64,000 bases of DNA from Franzmannia pantelleriensis (GCF_900102875.1 NZ_FNGH01000018.1:17786-81785); one strand, 5' to 3'. Positions 39,401 through 46,471 are shown, numbered from the stretch's first letter. Numbers and translations: made by a program. The notes: generated by a model from the sequence alone, not told the origin.

Positions 39401-39924
39401 TGCCGATCAGCGTCAACCTCAGCCCTCAGTCACTGGTGCGGCGCGAGTTCCTCGACGTCCTGGCCCATCTCATGCAGCAACACCCGCAGATAGGGCCCGG
39501 TGATATCAAGGTCGAGGTACTGGAATCCGCCGCGCTGGACGATATCGACGCGGCCATGCAGGTCATGGAAGGCTGTCAGGCGCTGGGCATCGAGCTGGCG
39601 CTGGACGACTTCGGCACCGGCTACTCGTCGCTCTCCTACCTGCGCAACCTGCCCGTCGACCTGATCAAGATCGACCGCAGCTTCGTCTCACGGATGCTGG
39701 AGAGCGACGACGACCACGCCATCGTCGAGAGCGTGATCTTCCTAGCCGGCAAGTTCAATCGTCCGGTACTCGCCGAAGGCGTGGAGAGCATGGCTCACGC
39801 CCGCGCACTGGGGGCACTGGGCTGCCACCTGATGCAGGGTTACGGTATCGCCAGGCCGATGCCTGCTGCCGAGATTCCCGCCTGGCAGCGGTCTCAGTAC
39901 GGCGCATGGGCCATTGGCCAATAA
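36475..39924 (+). CDS. GAF-PAS-GAF-PAS-PAS-GGDEF-EAL cyclic di-GMP signalling protein
   Basis: This soluble protein of about 1149 residues has a GAF domain (about 25-165, with SLVDEHCQWFKSSQG), a PAS domain (170-290), a second GAF (310-460), two PAS domains (475-600 and 605-720), GGDEF with intact RVGGDEFALILPE and EAL with intact GVEALIRWRHP, NLSPQSL, LDDFGTGYSSLSYL and AEGVESMAHA. Both enzymes look complete, so it may synthesise or degrade c-di-GMP depending on signals. The ATG at 36475 has GGAGG eight bases upstream and is preferred to earlier ATGs. Confidence 0.92.
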   Translation: MQTPPLPGNETQRLQHLWRYTLHDRRRDAALDEVTRLAAELLDTPMATLSLVDEHCQWFKSSQGMPVDQTPRDISFCAHSILQNELMEVADTHLDPRFAANPQVTEAPFVRYYLGAPLLTRNGHALGSLCVLDTQPREASQQHKQILTLLARLVIQHFELGLDARFMTAVDAANIGVWELDVGSGTAFWSRAIYRQLGFDDTQPSQAEAAIARYHPDDQPQLRRCLRDACEQQRGFEVILRLMAPDGRYDWMQLNGEPLVANGETVQVLGTARNVNRLKRIEQRLQQQHQLDQVLVKAQSSFISSGDSHQAFALLLDDILALTESEFGFIGEVFHGHDGKPYLKIQSITDVAWDQAPRAMLDAAPDGLEFRNLDNLFGHALRTGQTVISNAPASDPRKGQLPTGHPPLKSFLGLPISLEGRVVAMLGLANRPGGYDDAMVEFLTPLLSTAAHLVDTLRVRREHQRSQQSIARLSQVAQRTSNSVFICDANDRIEWVNEGFEQLSGYSFREAHGKRPGQLLRGPATDPEANARIEAALARGEGFEEEVIHYRRDGTPYWVHIRCDALYDEQGELSGFIDIQSDISERKAFEERLKLAARVYDNTQEGILITDAEHHVVDVNPACCDITGYTRNEMIGTHATQLSSKIPGVADAQAVIDHLAGGEDWHGEFSGRRKNGESYPAMLSVSAVYDDSGELLNHVAVFSDLTRTKRHHEELFRAANFDKLTGLANRDHLTQKLQDLLDYAEGYDQSLTVCMLDLDRFGNINQVYGHQLADRLLVALASRLQALMEEQGKLARVGGDEFALILPESHQRLEFLEHLRDALAKPLIVDNETLSVTASIGVSTYPQDDSDADMLLRHATQAMYQAKQRGGDCYQLFDADQDLRLRRQRDQLNRLARALDDQEFELYYQPQVDLAQQRVVGVEALIRWRHPQRGLLAPGHFLPLLAGTELEQAIDEWVLETALRQSDAWRHAGMALPISVNLSPQSLVRREFLDVLAHLMQQHPQIGPGDIKVEVLESAALDDIDAAMQVMEGCQALGIELALDDFGTGYSSLSYLRNLPVDLIKIDRSFVSRMLESDDDHAIVESVIFLAGKFNRPVLAEGVESMAHARALGALGCHLMQGYGIARPMPAAEIPAWQRSQYGAWAIGQ

Positions 39925-39982
39925 CGACAGCGCCCAGGCACAGAGCCTGGGCGGCAGGGTACCTTCCCGTTCCAGTCGGCCG

Positions 39983-40657
39983 TTAGAAGGTGTAGGACAC
40001 CCCCACCACAGCGACCGGATAGAACGGCAGCTTGTCGGCTTCATCCTTCAGGCGCTGCTCCTCGCGACGCAGGTCGCGGCGGAACTGGTCGCTTTGCGCC
40101 TCGTAGTTCTCTGAGGTGCTCAGCGATACGTCGATGCTGGTCGCCATCACTCCCAGCTCGGAAAACAGCCCAAAGCCCTGCCGATGCGATGAACGCCAGC
40201 CCAGGCCGGCATAAGGCTGCACGCCATCGGCGATGGTCAGCTTGCCGTGCACGCTGCCGATATCACTGGCGGCATAGGTCTGCCCATCGAACTCGAAGGT
40301 ATCGTTGCGCTTGGAACGGCCACTCACGTTAGCTTCCATATCCGGCAGCATGGCGCCGGCGGTAAGGTAGAAACGCCCGGCAAACGGATAATAGTCGAAC
40401 TTGATGGCCCCAGCGGAGATATCCAGGTCGCCATCGTAGTCGACATCGTCGGTGTCGAAATCGCCGCTCCAGCTCAAGCCGCCGGCGTACTGGGCGGTCA
40501 CCCCCATGCGCTCATGAAAGCGCCATGACACCTCGGCCCCGACCCCGGTGGTGCCCGCCAGCACGCCAACACTGTAGCGATCCTCGAAGGCCTGAGCGCT
40601 ACTTGCGCCCGCACCCAACAGCAGCGCCGCCATGCCGGCAGTAATCGACTTATACAT
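39983..40657 (-). CDS. Outer-membrane beta-barrel protein
   Basis: This 224-residue protein has a signal peptide ending ASSAQA and alternating strands rich in Tyr, Phe and Gly (YSVGVLAGTTGVGAEVSW, IKFDYYPFAGRFYLTAGA, PYAGLGW), and ends in VAVVGVSYTF, with a C-terminal aromatic residue that is the usual signal for outer-membrane insertion. A charged helical insert (RRDLRREEQRLKDEADK) lies near the C-terminus. Its only promoter-like site is of FliA type, so it may belong to the motility regulon. Function unknown. Confidence 0.82.
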   Translation of the reverse strand: MYKSITAGMAALLLGAGASSAQAFEDRYSVGVLAGTTGVGAEVSWRFHERMGVTAQYAGGLSWSGDFDTDDVDYDGDLDISAGAIKFDYYPFAGRFYLTAGAMLPDMEANVSGRSKRNDTFEFDGQTYAASDIGSVHGKLTIADGVQPYAGLGWRSSHRQGFGLFSELGVMATSIDVSLSTSENYEAQSDQFRRDLRREEQRLKDEADKLPFYPVAVVGVSYTF

Positions 40658-40711
40658 TATGAATATCCCTTGCGTAATGATCCGATGCGGGCTTCATACC
40701 CCGCCAGAGTG

Positions 40712-40738
40712 CTATCGGCAACCGCTCGCTTATCTTTA
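40712..40738 (-). promoter_or_regulatory. Sigma-28 (FliA) promoter of the outer-membrane protein gene
   Basis: On the minus strand: TAAAGATA, 11 bases, GCCGATAG, 54 bases before the start codon at 40657. It lies just after the short flagellin gene. Confidence 0.75.
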
Positions 40739-40763
40739 ATACATCAACCTAATCAGAGGGATA

Positions 40764-41573
40764 TCAGCGCTGCAGCAGTGTGAGAATCATATTGGGCAGC
40801 TGATTGGCCTGAGCCAAGACCGCCATGCTGGCCTGCTGGAGAATCTGCGCGCGAACCATTTTCGACACCTCGGCGGCATAGTCAGCGTCCATGATCCGCG
40901 AGCGTGAGGCCGCCAGGTTGATCTGGGTGGTCGCCAGGTTATCGATCACCCCTTCGAGGCGATTGTGCGTCGCGCCCAAATAGCTACGCTGGCGGTCGAC
41001 GCGCGTTAGTGCCTCATCGAGCCGCGCCAGCCGGTCCTCGTCCACCTCCTCGACATTGAAGTCCTCGAGACCCAGCCCGTCGAGGTCGAGTGCCGTCAAG
41101 GCAATATCGATCGTCTGACCATCATAGGCCCCCACCTGGATCGACAGCGAGCGGGACTGCCCCAGCGGCTTGACGCCGTTGAAATCCGTCTGGCCGGTAA
41201 GGCGGTTGATTTCGTCGAGGCGCTGATCGACTTCGTGCTGGATCGACGCCAGGTCGCGCTCATTCAGCGTGCCGTTGGCCGCCTGCACCGAGAGCTCGCG
41301 GATACGCTGGAGATTGTCGTTGACCTGGTTCAATGCCCCTTCGGCGGTCTGCACCAGCGAGATACCGTCATTGGCATTGCGCTGCGCCTGGGCGAGCCCA
41401 CGGATCTGCGCGGTCATGCGATTGGCAATCGCCTGACCGGCGGCATCGTCCTTGGCACTGTTGATACGCAGGCCCGACGACAGCCGCTGCATCGCCGTCT
41501 GCATCTCAGACTGGCTGGCGTGGAGATGCTGGCGCGCCAGCATCGACATGATAGACGTATTGAGCACCAGCAC
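40764..41573 (-). CDS. Flagellin, short divergent type
   Basis: This 269-residue flagellin keeps the D0/D1 parts (SSGLRINSAKDDAAGQAIANR, given here as its core RINSAKDDAAGQAI, and QRNANDGISLVQTAEGALNQ at the N side; ASRSRIMDADYAAEVSKM and LAQANQLPNMILTLLQR at the C side) but almost lacks the central variable domain. It differs clearly from the three longer flagellins in the window, including at both ends, and is not a recent copy of them. It has its own FliA promoter. It may be a minor or structural filament subunit. Confidence 0.93.
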   Translation of the reverse strand: MLVLNTSIMSMLARQHLHASQSEMQTAMQRLSSGLRINSAKDDAAGQAIANRMTAQIRGLAQAQRNANDGISLVQTAEGALNQVNDNLQRIRELSVQAANGTLNERDLASIQHEVDQRLDEINRLTGQTDFNGVKPLGQSRSLSIQVGAYDGQTIDIALTALDLDGLGLEDFNVEEVDEDRLARLDEALTRVDRQRSYLGATHNRLEGVIDNLATTQINLAASRSRIMDADYAAEVSKMVRAQILQQASMAVLAQANQLPNMILTLLQR

Positions 41574-41626
41574 CGAGGCAAGCCCCCAAGCGCGCGCCGG
41601 GTGGCGCGCAGAGATAGATACTCAGA

Positions 41627-41653
41627 TTATCGGCAGGCGTGGCAACATCTTGA
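41627..41653 (-). promoter_or_regulatory. Sigma-28 (FliA) promoter of the short flagellin gene
   Basis: On the minus strand: TCAAGATG, 11 bases, GCCGATAA, 54 bases before the start codon. It is placed directly after the small gene ending at 41685. Confidence 0.8.
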
Positions 41654-41684
41654 GAAGAAACTGCTGCTATCGGTGAGGCCGGCG

Positions 41685-41894
41685 TTACGCCACCTCGTCG
41701 AGCATTGACAGCGTATAGGCGCGCTGATCGGCCACCACCTTGGCGTAGATCGCATGCACCTCGTAGTAGGCGGCCTCATGGCTCTGATCCATGCCCGATG
41801 CCTCGAGGCGCACCATCAGCGTGCGGGCATCGTGGATCAGGCTATCGAACTCCTCGATCACCTGCTGGTACTCATCTGGCGTCACGGCATACAT
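41685..41894 (-). CDS. Small protein of unknown function, paralogue A
   Basis: This helical protein of about 69 residues (MYAVTPDEYQQ at the start chosen by comparison with paralogue B; ATG 41912 would add six residues) contains RLEASGMDQSHEAAYYE and ends QRAYTLSMLDEVA. The paralogue at 43064 has the same order: PxEyQQVI, then FEASGMD, a Tyr-containing helix, then QR and a Met near the end. Both lie next to flagellin genes. A role as a flagellar chaperone or regulator of the FliS/FliT kind is only a guess. Confidence 0.65.
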   Translation of the reverse strand: MYAVTPDEYQQVIEEFDSLIHDARTLMVRLEASGMDQSHEAAYYEVHAIYAKVVADQRAYTLSMLDEVA

Positions 41895-42049
41895 CTCGAC
41901 ATCGTGGAACATATGGAACAGTGTAAGCCACTCTCCGCGACGCCGATTGACCAAAAAGCGAATGGAAACAGGGCCTGCGGCGCTAATTGAGCAGCGCGCC
42001 AGGATGGCGAATCCAATCACCCCACACGGCAATTGTCGCCAGAGCTAAT

Positions 42050-42112
42050 GTAGGAGCGATTTCAATCGCGATGACGTTGGCCAAGCTCGGCAGCGCTGCG
42101 CAATGCAATCGT
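42050..42112. repeat. Decayed REP-like unit
   Basis: GTAGGAGCGATTTCAATCGCGATGA followed by CGGCAGCGCTGCGCAATGCAATCG (given in parts: GCGATTTCAATCGCG and GGCAGCGCTGCGCAA) matches two of the three hairpins of the array at 9265, in swapped order. It separates the small gene from the two-gene operon upstream. Confidence 0.65.
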
Positions 42113-42113
42113 G

Positions 42114-42470
42114 TTAACCCGTTTGGATCGCCTGGGTCTGCTGGTAGAGCTTGATGGCGCTGTTCAGCGCCACCTGCTCGTGTTCATCGAGCTCCAGCAT
42201 GGGGCCGGACGGTACCGCACCGGGATCGCTCACCTCGTCAAGCAAGTGCGCATGGCGTTTCAGCAGGTGGTCGAGGTTCATGCGAATCATGGTCAGGTTG
42301 ACCTGGAAGGCGTGCTGCTGTCGCTCCCGGCGGGCACGCTCATCGCCCGGCGGCGCCTGCTCGATCAGCGTCGCAAGCGTCTCGTCGATAAAGCGTTCAG
42401 TGGCTTTCAGCTTGGGGATAAGATCGTGCAGCAGCTCGCGTACAGAGATGCGGTCGCCGATGGTGGTCAT
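42114..42470 (-). CDS. Small helical protein in a FliA-controlled operon
   Basis: This 118-residue protein is predicted to be almost all helix (ISVRELLHDLIPKLKATERF, LTMIRMNLDHLLKRHAHLLD and ALNSAIKLYQQTQA) with a Pro/Gly-rich link near residue 95. I recognise no family. The ATG at 42470 has GGAGA eight bases upstream and overlaps the stop of the upstream PD-(D/E)XK-like gene by four bases (ATGA), so the two are translated together. A partner or chaperone role is possible. Confidence 0.7.
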   Translation of the reverse strand: MTTIGDRISVRELLHDLIPKLKATERFIDETLATLIEQAPPGDERARRERQQHAFQVNLTMIRMNLDHLLKRHAHLLDEVSDPGAVPSGPMLELDEHEQVALNSAIKLYQQTQAIQTG

Positions 42471-42946
42471 GGCAGCATCTCCAAGTGGTGATGCCCGCGC
42501 CCTTCGCCGACGCCAATCTCGATCATCGCCGCATGGGGGCAACCGAGCCTCTTCTTGCAGTGCTGAAGCTTGCGACGCTCGCGGTGGCGGGCGGCCTGGG
42601 CATCACTCTTCAGCACCTCGATCACCGCCAGGGTTTCACCGCTGACGCGGCGATGGATCAGCAGGTCCGGAAAGATGGTCGGCGCCTCGGTGGTGGCGCT
42701 GGTGGTAGACACCACGATATGGCCACGGCTCTGCAGCGGCCCGCGCCAGCAGTTGAACTCGCAATCGACATCCCAATCGGGAAAAAGCCCCTGAAGATGG
42801 CAGCCCAGGCGAGCGGTGATACTACGTTCGGTTGCCCGCGCCACCAGCAGCGCCGCATCGCGCTCCTGCAAGCGCGTCAGCGCCTGCTCCAGGCCACCGA
42901 TAACGTCCGCCTCCAGGGCGGTGGGAAAGGTCTCGATATGGGTCAT
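42467..42946 (-). CDS. PD-(D/E)XK nuclease-fold protein in a FliA-controlled operon
   Basis: This 159-residue protein resembles a family of small restriction-endonuclease-like proteins: ERSITARLGCHLQGLFPDWDVDCEFN in the N-half (core FPDWDVDCEFN), then IFPDLLIHRR and TLAVIEVLKSD. These match the Glu, Asp and (E)xK positions of the PD-(D/E)XK fold. The usual IEVKKS is IEVLKS here, so the catalytic lysine position holds Leu, with a lysine one place later. Nuclease activity is therefore uncertain. A FliA-type promoter lies 52 bases upstream of the start. Confidence 0.75.
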   Translation of the reverse strand: MTHIETFPTALEADVIGGLEQALTRLQERDAALLVARATERSITARLGCHLQGLFPDWDVDCEFNCWRGPLQSRGHIVVSTTSATTEAPTIFPDLLIHRRVSGETLAVIEVLKSDAQAARHRERRKLQHCKKRLGCPHAAMIEIGVGEGRGHHHLEMLP

Positions 42947-42997
42947 GCGCTGATATCCCCTGCGTTGTGGTGCTCGCTTCTTGTTGTATTCATCAGC

Positions 42998-43024
42998 ATA
43001 TCGGCATGTAGGCGGAAAACTTGA
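42998..43024 (-). promoter_or_regulatory. Sigma-28 (FliA) promoter of the PD-(D/E)XK-like operon
   Basis: On the minus strand: TCAAGTTT, 11 bases, GCCGATAT. The match is as good as those in front of the flagellin genes. Confidence 0.75.
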
Positions 43025-43063
43025 GCCGTACTAATGGGGTGGCAGCAGTCAAGGCAACGCTAT

Positions 43064-43255
43064 TCAGCCCGACATCGCAAGCGCATGTGTCCGCTGCTGC
43101 TTCACAGCATCATCGAGAATCACTAGCAGCCTGTCGTAGTCCTCTGTCATCTGCTTATCCATGCCGGAGGCCTCGAAGCGGTCGATGGTGTACTGGGTAT
43201 CGTCAATGACACCCTGAAGCTCATGGATCACTTGCTGGTGCTCTTCAATGGTCAT
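43064..43255 (-). CDS. Small protein of unknown function, paralogue B
   Basis: This 63-residue helical protein reads MTIEEHQQVIHELQ at the start and has RFEASGMDKQMTEDYDRL and QQRTHALAMSG. It is related to the protein at 41685-41894. A GAGG lies eight bases before the ATG. It begins 19 bases after the terminator of a flagellin gene on the same strand, so it may be expressed by read-through. Function unknown. Confidence 0.65.
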   Translation of the reverse strand: MTIEEHQQVIHELQGVIDDTQYTIDRFEASGMDKQMTEDYDRLLVILDDAVKQQRTHALAMSG

Positions 43256-43273
43256 GTCATGTCCTCAGAAAGC

Positions 43274-43303
43274 AAAAAACCGGCCCCTCGAAAGGAGCCG
43301 GTT
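43274..43303 (-). terminator. Terminator of flagellin gene (43351-44436)
   Basis: On the minus strand AACCGGCTCC and GGGGCCGGTT pair around a TTTCGA-type loop, followed by TTTTTT. It is placed 48 bases after the flagellin stop. Confidence 0.85.
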
Positions 43304-43350
43304 CGTTGGCAGTGCCAAAGGGAAGAAGCCTATTCCCTAGTAGCTCAACC

Positions 43351-44436
43351 TTAACCCAGCAGAGACAGGACGTTCTGCGGGATCTGGTTGGCCTGTGCCA
43401 GTACCGAAGTGCCGGCCTGCTGCAGGATTTGGGCGCGGGTCATGTTGGCCACTTCCACCGCGTAGTCGGCATCTTCGATGCGCGAACGGGCAGCGGCCAG
43501 GTTGGTCTCGTTAGTGCTCAAGTTGGTGATGGCATCTTCGAAACGGTTCTGCACGGCACCCAGGTCGGAGCGGAGGCTATCTATATTCTTGAGAGCGGTA
43601 TCGATATCGGCCAATGGCGTCAAACCGGCATCCTTGACCTGAGCTTCTGTCAAGGCGGCGGCGCCAATCGTACCACTGACGACGCCCTCGTCACTTACCA
43701 TTACGTCAGTAAGAGTGAAGTAGTCACCGGCTTCGTCACGGATGTAATAAGTATCATTATCGGCAGCATCCTTGATCGTAAAGACAGTGCCTGCATCATT
43801 GATAGCATCTGAGAAGTTAACGCCCGAGTTAATCGGGTTCGTATCAGGGTCGGCGGCATTACCATCCGCTGTAGCAGCGAAGTCAGAAGCAGCGACTGTA
43901 CGCGGAAGGTTGGTGACATCCAGGCTACCCAACCCCAAGGTCTCAGTAGTAATTTCTCTAAGACCAACATTGATGGCTTCGCCGTCGTTAGCACCAACCT
44001 GAATGGCAATGCTTTGATTATCAGCCAGCACCTTGACGCCGTTGAAGTTGGTCTCCTTGGAGATGCGATCGATCTCGGAGGTGCGCTGATTGATCTCATC
44101 CTGGATGGACTGCAGGTCATCGGCAGAGTTGGTGCCGTTCTGGGCCTGTACCGTCAGCTCACGAATACGCTGGACGTTATCGTTGATCTGGTTCAGGGCG
44201 CCCTCAGCGGTCTGGGCAACCGAGATACCGTCGTTGGCGTTACGCTGAGCCTGAGCCAGACCGGTGATCTGAGCAGTCATACGGTTGGCGATAGCCTGGC
44301 CGGCGGCGTCGTCCTTGGCGCTGTTGATGCGCAAGCCCGAGGAGAGACGTTCCATGGAGGTCTGCAGAGCATTCTGGCTCTTTTGCAGATTGGATTGGCC
44401 AATCATGGAAGTGATGTTTGTATTGATCACGGACAT
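43351..44436 (-). CDS. fliC: Flagellin
   Basis: This 361-residue filament subunit has the conserved D0/D1 ends (MSVINTNITSMIGQSNLQ, RINSAKDDAAGQAIAN, RSRIEDADYAVEVANMTR, ILQQAGTSVLAQANQIPQ) and a variable centre at about residues 175-270 (KDAADNDTYYIRDEAGDY). The first 175 and last 80 residues are almost identical to those of the flagellins at 46540 and 47818. It has its own FliA promoter and terminator. Its neighbour upstream is the ATP-grasp fusion gene. Confidence 0.95.
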   Translation of the reverse strand: MSVINTNITSMIGQSNLQKSQNALQTSMERLSSGLRINSAKDDAAGQAIANRMTAQITGLAQAQRNANDGISVAQTAEGALNQINDNVQRIRELTVQAQNGTNSADDLQSIQDEINQRTSEIDRISKETNFNGVKVLADNQSIAIQVGANDGEAINVGLREITTETLGLGSLDVTNLPRTVAASDFAATADGNAADPDTNPINSGVNFSDAINDAGTVFTIKDAADNDTYYIRDEAGDYFTLTDVMVSDEGVVSGTIGAAALTEAQVKDAGLTPLADIDTALKNIDSLRSDLGAVQNRFEDAITNLSTNETNLAAARSRIEDADYAVEVANMTRAQILQQAGTSVLAQANQIPQNVLSLLG

Positions 44437-44490
44437 GTTTAAGGTCTCACATGTGATAACGGGTCACGAGCCTCACAGCGCTCATTCTCT

Positions 44491-44517
44491 GTATCGGCCA
44501 TCAGATGCAAAACTTTA
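44491..44517 (-). promoter_or_regulatory. Sigma-28 (FliA) promoter of flagellin gene (43351-44436)
   Basis: On the minus strand: TAAAGTTT, 11 bases, GCCGATAC, a nearly perfect match, 55 bases before the start codon. Confidence 0.85.
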
Positions 44518-44560
44518 GTACTCCCGCCGACTTTTTTGCCGGGCCATGCACCCTGTGCGC

Positions 44561-46420
44561 CTAGCGGATTTCCACCCCCTTCGGTATCGCACCGTCCCAG
44601 GGCTTGGCATCGAAACCACTCACGCTAGCGCCCTCGGGCCCATTCGGCACCTCATCGCAGAGGGGTTGCAGGTCACCCAGCTTGCCGTGAATTACAGCCT
44701 CCACGCTGCCATCGGAACTGTTACGTACCCAGCCCGCGATGCCCCGTTCTACCAGCTGGCTGGCAAACCATTGGTGATAACCGACCCCCTGTACCTGGCC
44801 GCTGATCAACAGGCGCAGCGTCAGTATATCGTCTTCCGAGAATACAGGTGCGGTTCCTTCGGGCAGATTGAAGTGCCAGGGAGAGATATCCGTCAAAAAA
44901 CAGAAGTGCTCGTGCACCTTTCGGGTAATCGTCTTCCAAGACAGCTGAACATGATCTCCCTCGGGCAAATGACTTACCCAGTTACGCATGGCAGGGTTCA
45001 TTTCAAAGATAACAAGTTTACTTGGATCGTCAGCGGACGGGGAAAAATCCACACCGCAATAATCCAACCCTAGCGCCTGCATCGCCTCAGACAAGGCGGC
45101 CCAGTTAGATTCCCCCAAGTGCCTAGCCGGGTCATGACAGTACGCTCGTTCAAGATCGACCAGCCAGGGATTGGCCTGCATGATCTTCTCGGCGCTCTTC
45201 AGATGAACATTAAAGCTGTCACCGGTGAAAAGGTGGCAAGGGTATAGGTTACTCCCCACCATAAAAGCACGATACTTGGGGAATAGCCGTATATCAGGGC
45301 AGCGTGCATCCTGATAGCTAACATCATGATACTCAATCAAGTACAGCGTCTGGGGTTGCTGAGCGAGGGCAGCGTCCAGCTCCTTGTAGTCGTGCGAGGC
45401 TGGCTCCTGAACCAGGTGCATATACTTGCCACCCTGATAGCCGGCCAGCCGAACAATCAGCGGAAAGGTCAACGACTCCTTTTTAACAGCATCCTCCACC
45501 AGGGCCCTGCAGTCGCCTTGAACATGCTCCAACTTAATGCTCTTCGGCACTATCACGCCCTGGGCCCCCATCAGTCGATCATGGTTGCCTTCTCGCGATG
45601 CTGCCAACACCTCCAAGGGTGCATTCACGACCGGCACACACAAGCGATCACATAAACGGTGTGCATGGGCAAGCGCCTCTGCACAACGCTCGGCGTCGGT
45701 AATGGCGTTATAGACCAAATCGAGCTTGGGCAGCTTTCGGGCCACCTCGGGCGCACTACTTATGGTATCTACGAATAGTGTCCATACCTCGATATGCGCC
45801 GCATCCAGCAGTAGCGAGAGATTATTGTGCCCCTCCATTATCTGCGCCTGGAACGTCTTGCGGTTGATTCGCCACTCGGAAGACTCTGCGGTCATCAGCA
45901 CCAGCACTCGCATCTTGCGCTGATTGTCCGGGATCTTCTTCTCACAGCGGAAAGGCTCGAGCCGTAACCCTCGACGCACCCAGTACTCGGCCTGCTCGTT
46001 AAGGCCAGCCTCAGTATAAAGCGCCGACAGCGTCATCATGCCTTTGGACTCTGTCGGGCGGAGCTCAACATAGCGCAGCAGGGCACTGATGGCGGCAAGG
46101 TCCTGGCGCCCCATGGCGTGAAGCTTGGCCAACAGCCAGAATACCCTCGGATAGCTGGGGAGCTGGTAACTAGCGGCCAGCAGAGAGTGCAGTGCCTTGG
46201 TCATGTCTCCGGCTTCCAGCTCAAGCTCGCCCTGTAGTAGCAGTGCCTCGGCGTGCCCGGGATCCAGTCGCTGAAGCTGCAGCAGCACTTCGACCGCTAA
46301 CTCGTGGCGCTGCATCTTGATCAGTTGACGAATATTGGCCGCCAGGCGCGCCACCTCCCCGGACTGTGGCCGCTTTAGCTCCAACTGATGGCCATTGATC
46401 GCTTTTTGCCGACGCCCCAT
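44561..46420 (-). CDS. TPR / ATP-grasp / acylphosphatase fusion protein
   Basis: This 619-residue protein has TPR-like helical repeats (about 1-165), an ATP-grasp-like domain (about 180-520; LTFPLIVRLAGYQGGKYM, YLIEYHDVSYQDAR, DYCGVDFSP, VIFEMNPAMRNW with the metal-binding E-x-N) and a C-terminal acylphosphatase domain (533-619; GQVQGVGYHQW, GWVRNSSDGSVEA). The catalytic Arg of acylphosphatase is His549; Asn567 is kept. ATG 46420 follows GGAGG at seven bases. It lies between flagellin genes, after a terminator, and has no clear promoter. It may ligate or modify a flagellar substrate; this is inferred. Confidence 0.85.
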   Translation of the reverse strand: MGRRQKAINGHQLELKRPQSGEVARLAANIRQLIKMQRHELAVEVLLQLQRLDPGHAEALLLQGELELEAGDMTKALHSLLAASYQLPSYPRVFWLLAKLHAMGRQDLAAISALLRYVELRPTESKGMMTLSALYTEAGLNEQAEYWVRRGLRLEPFRCEKKIPDNQRKMRVLVLMTAESSEWRINRKTFQAQIMEGHNNLSLLLDAAHIEVWTLFVDTISSAPEVARKLPKLDLVYNAITDAERCAEALAHAHRLCDRLCVPVVNAPLEVLAASREGNHDRLMGAQGVIVPKSIKLEHVQGDCRALVEDAVKKESLTFPLIVRLAGYQGGKYMHLVQEPASHDYKELDAALAQQPQTLYLIEYHDVSYQDARCPDIRLFPKYRAFMVGSNLYPCHLFTGDSFNVHLKSAEKIMQANPWLVDLERAYCHDPARHLGESNWAALSEAMQALGLDYCGVDFSPSADDPSKLVIFEMNPAMRNWVSHLPEGDHVQLSWKTITRKVHEHFCFLTDISPWHFNLPEGTAPVFSEDDILTLRLLISGQVQGVGYHQWFASQLVERGIAGWVRNSSDGSVEAVIHGKLGDLQPLCDEVPNGPEGASVSGFDAKPWDGAIPKGVEIR

Positions 46421-46471
46421 TTCACTCACCTCCATTACCAGACCATGCCAACCCAGCAAAACCCTAAAGAC

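Noticed and set aside
41913..41990. Possible FliA promoter for small protein A
   Set aside because: A GCCGATTG sequence occurs but on the wrong strand and without a -35 box at the right distance.
43064..43255. Calling the small proteins FliS or FliT
   Set aside because: They are too short and share no clear motif with either chaperone, so only a speculative note was kept.
46421..46465. Possible FliA promoter for the ATP-grasp fusion gene
   Set aside because: The best alignment (TTTAGGGT, 11 bases, GGCATGGT) matches only about half of the consensus, far below the ten accepted sites.
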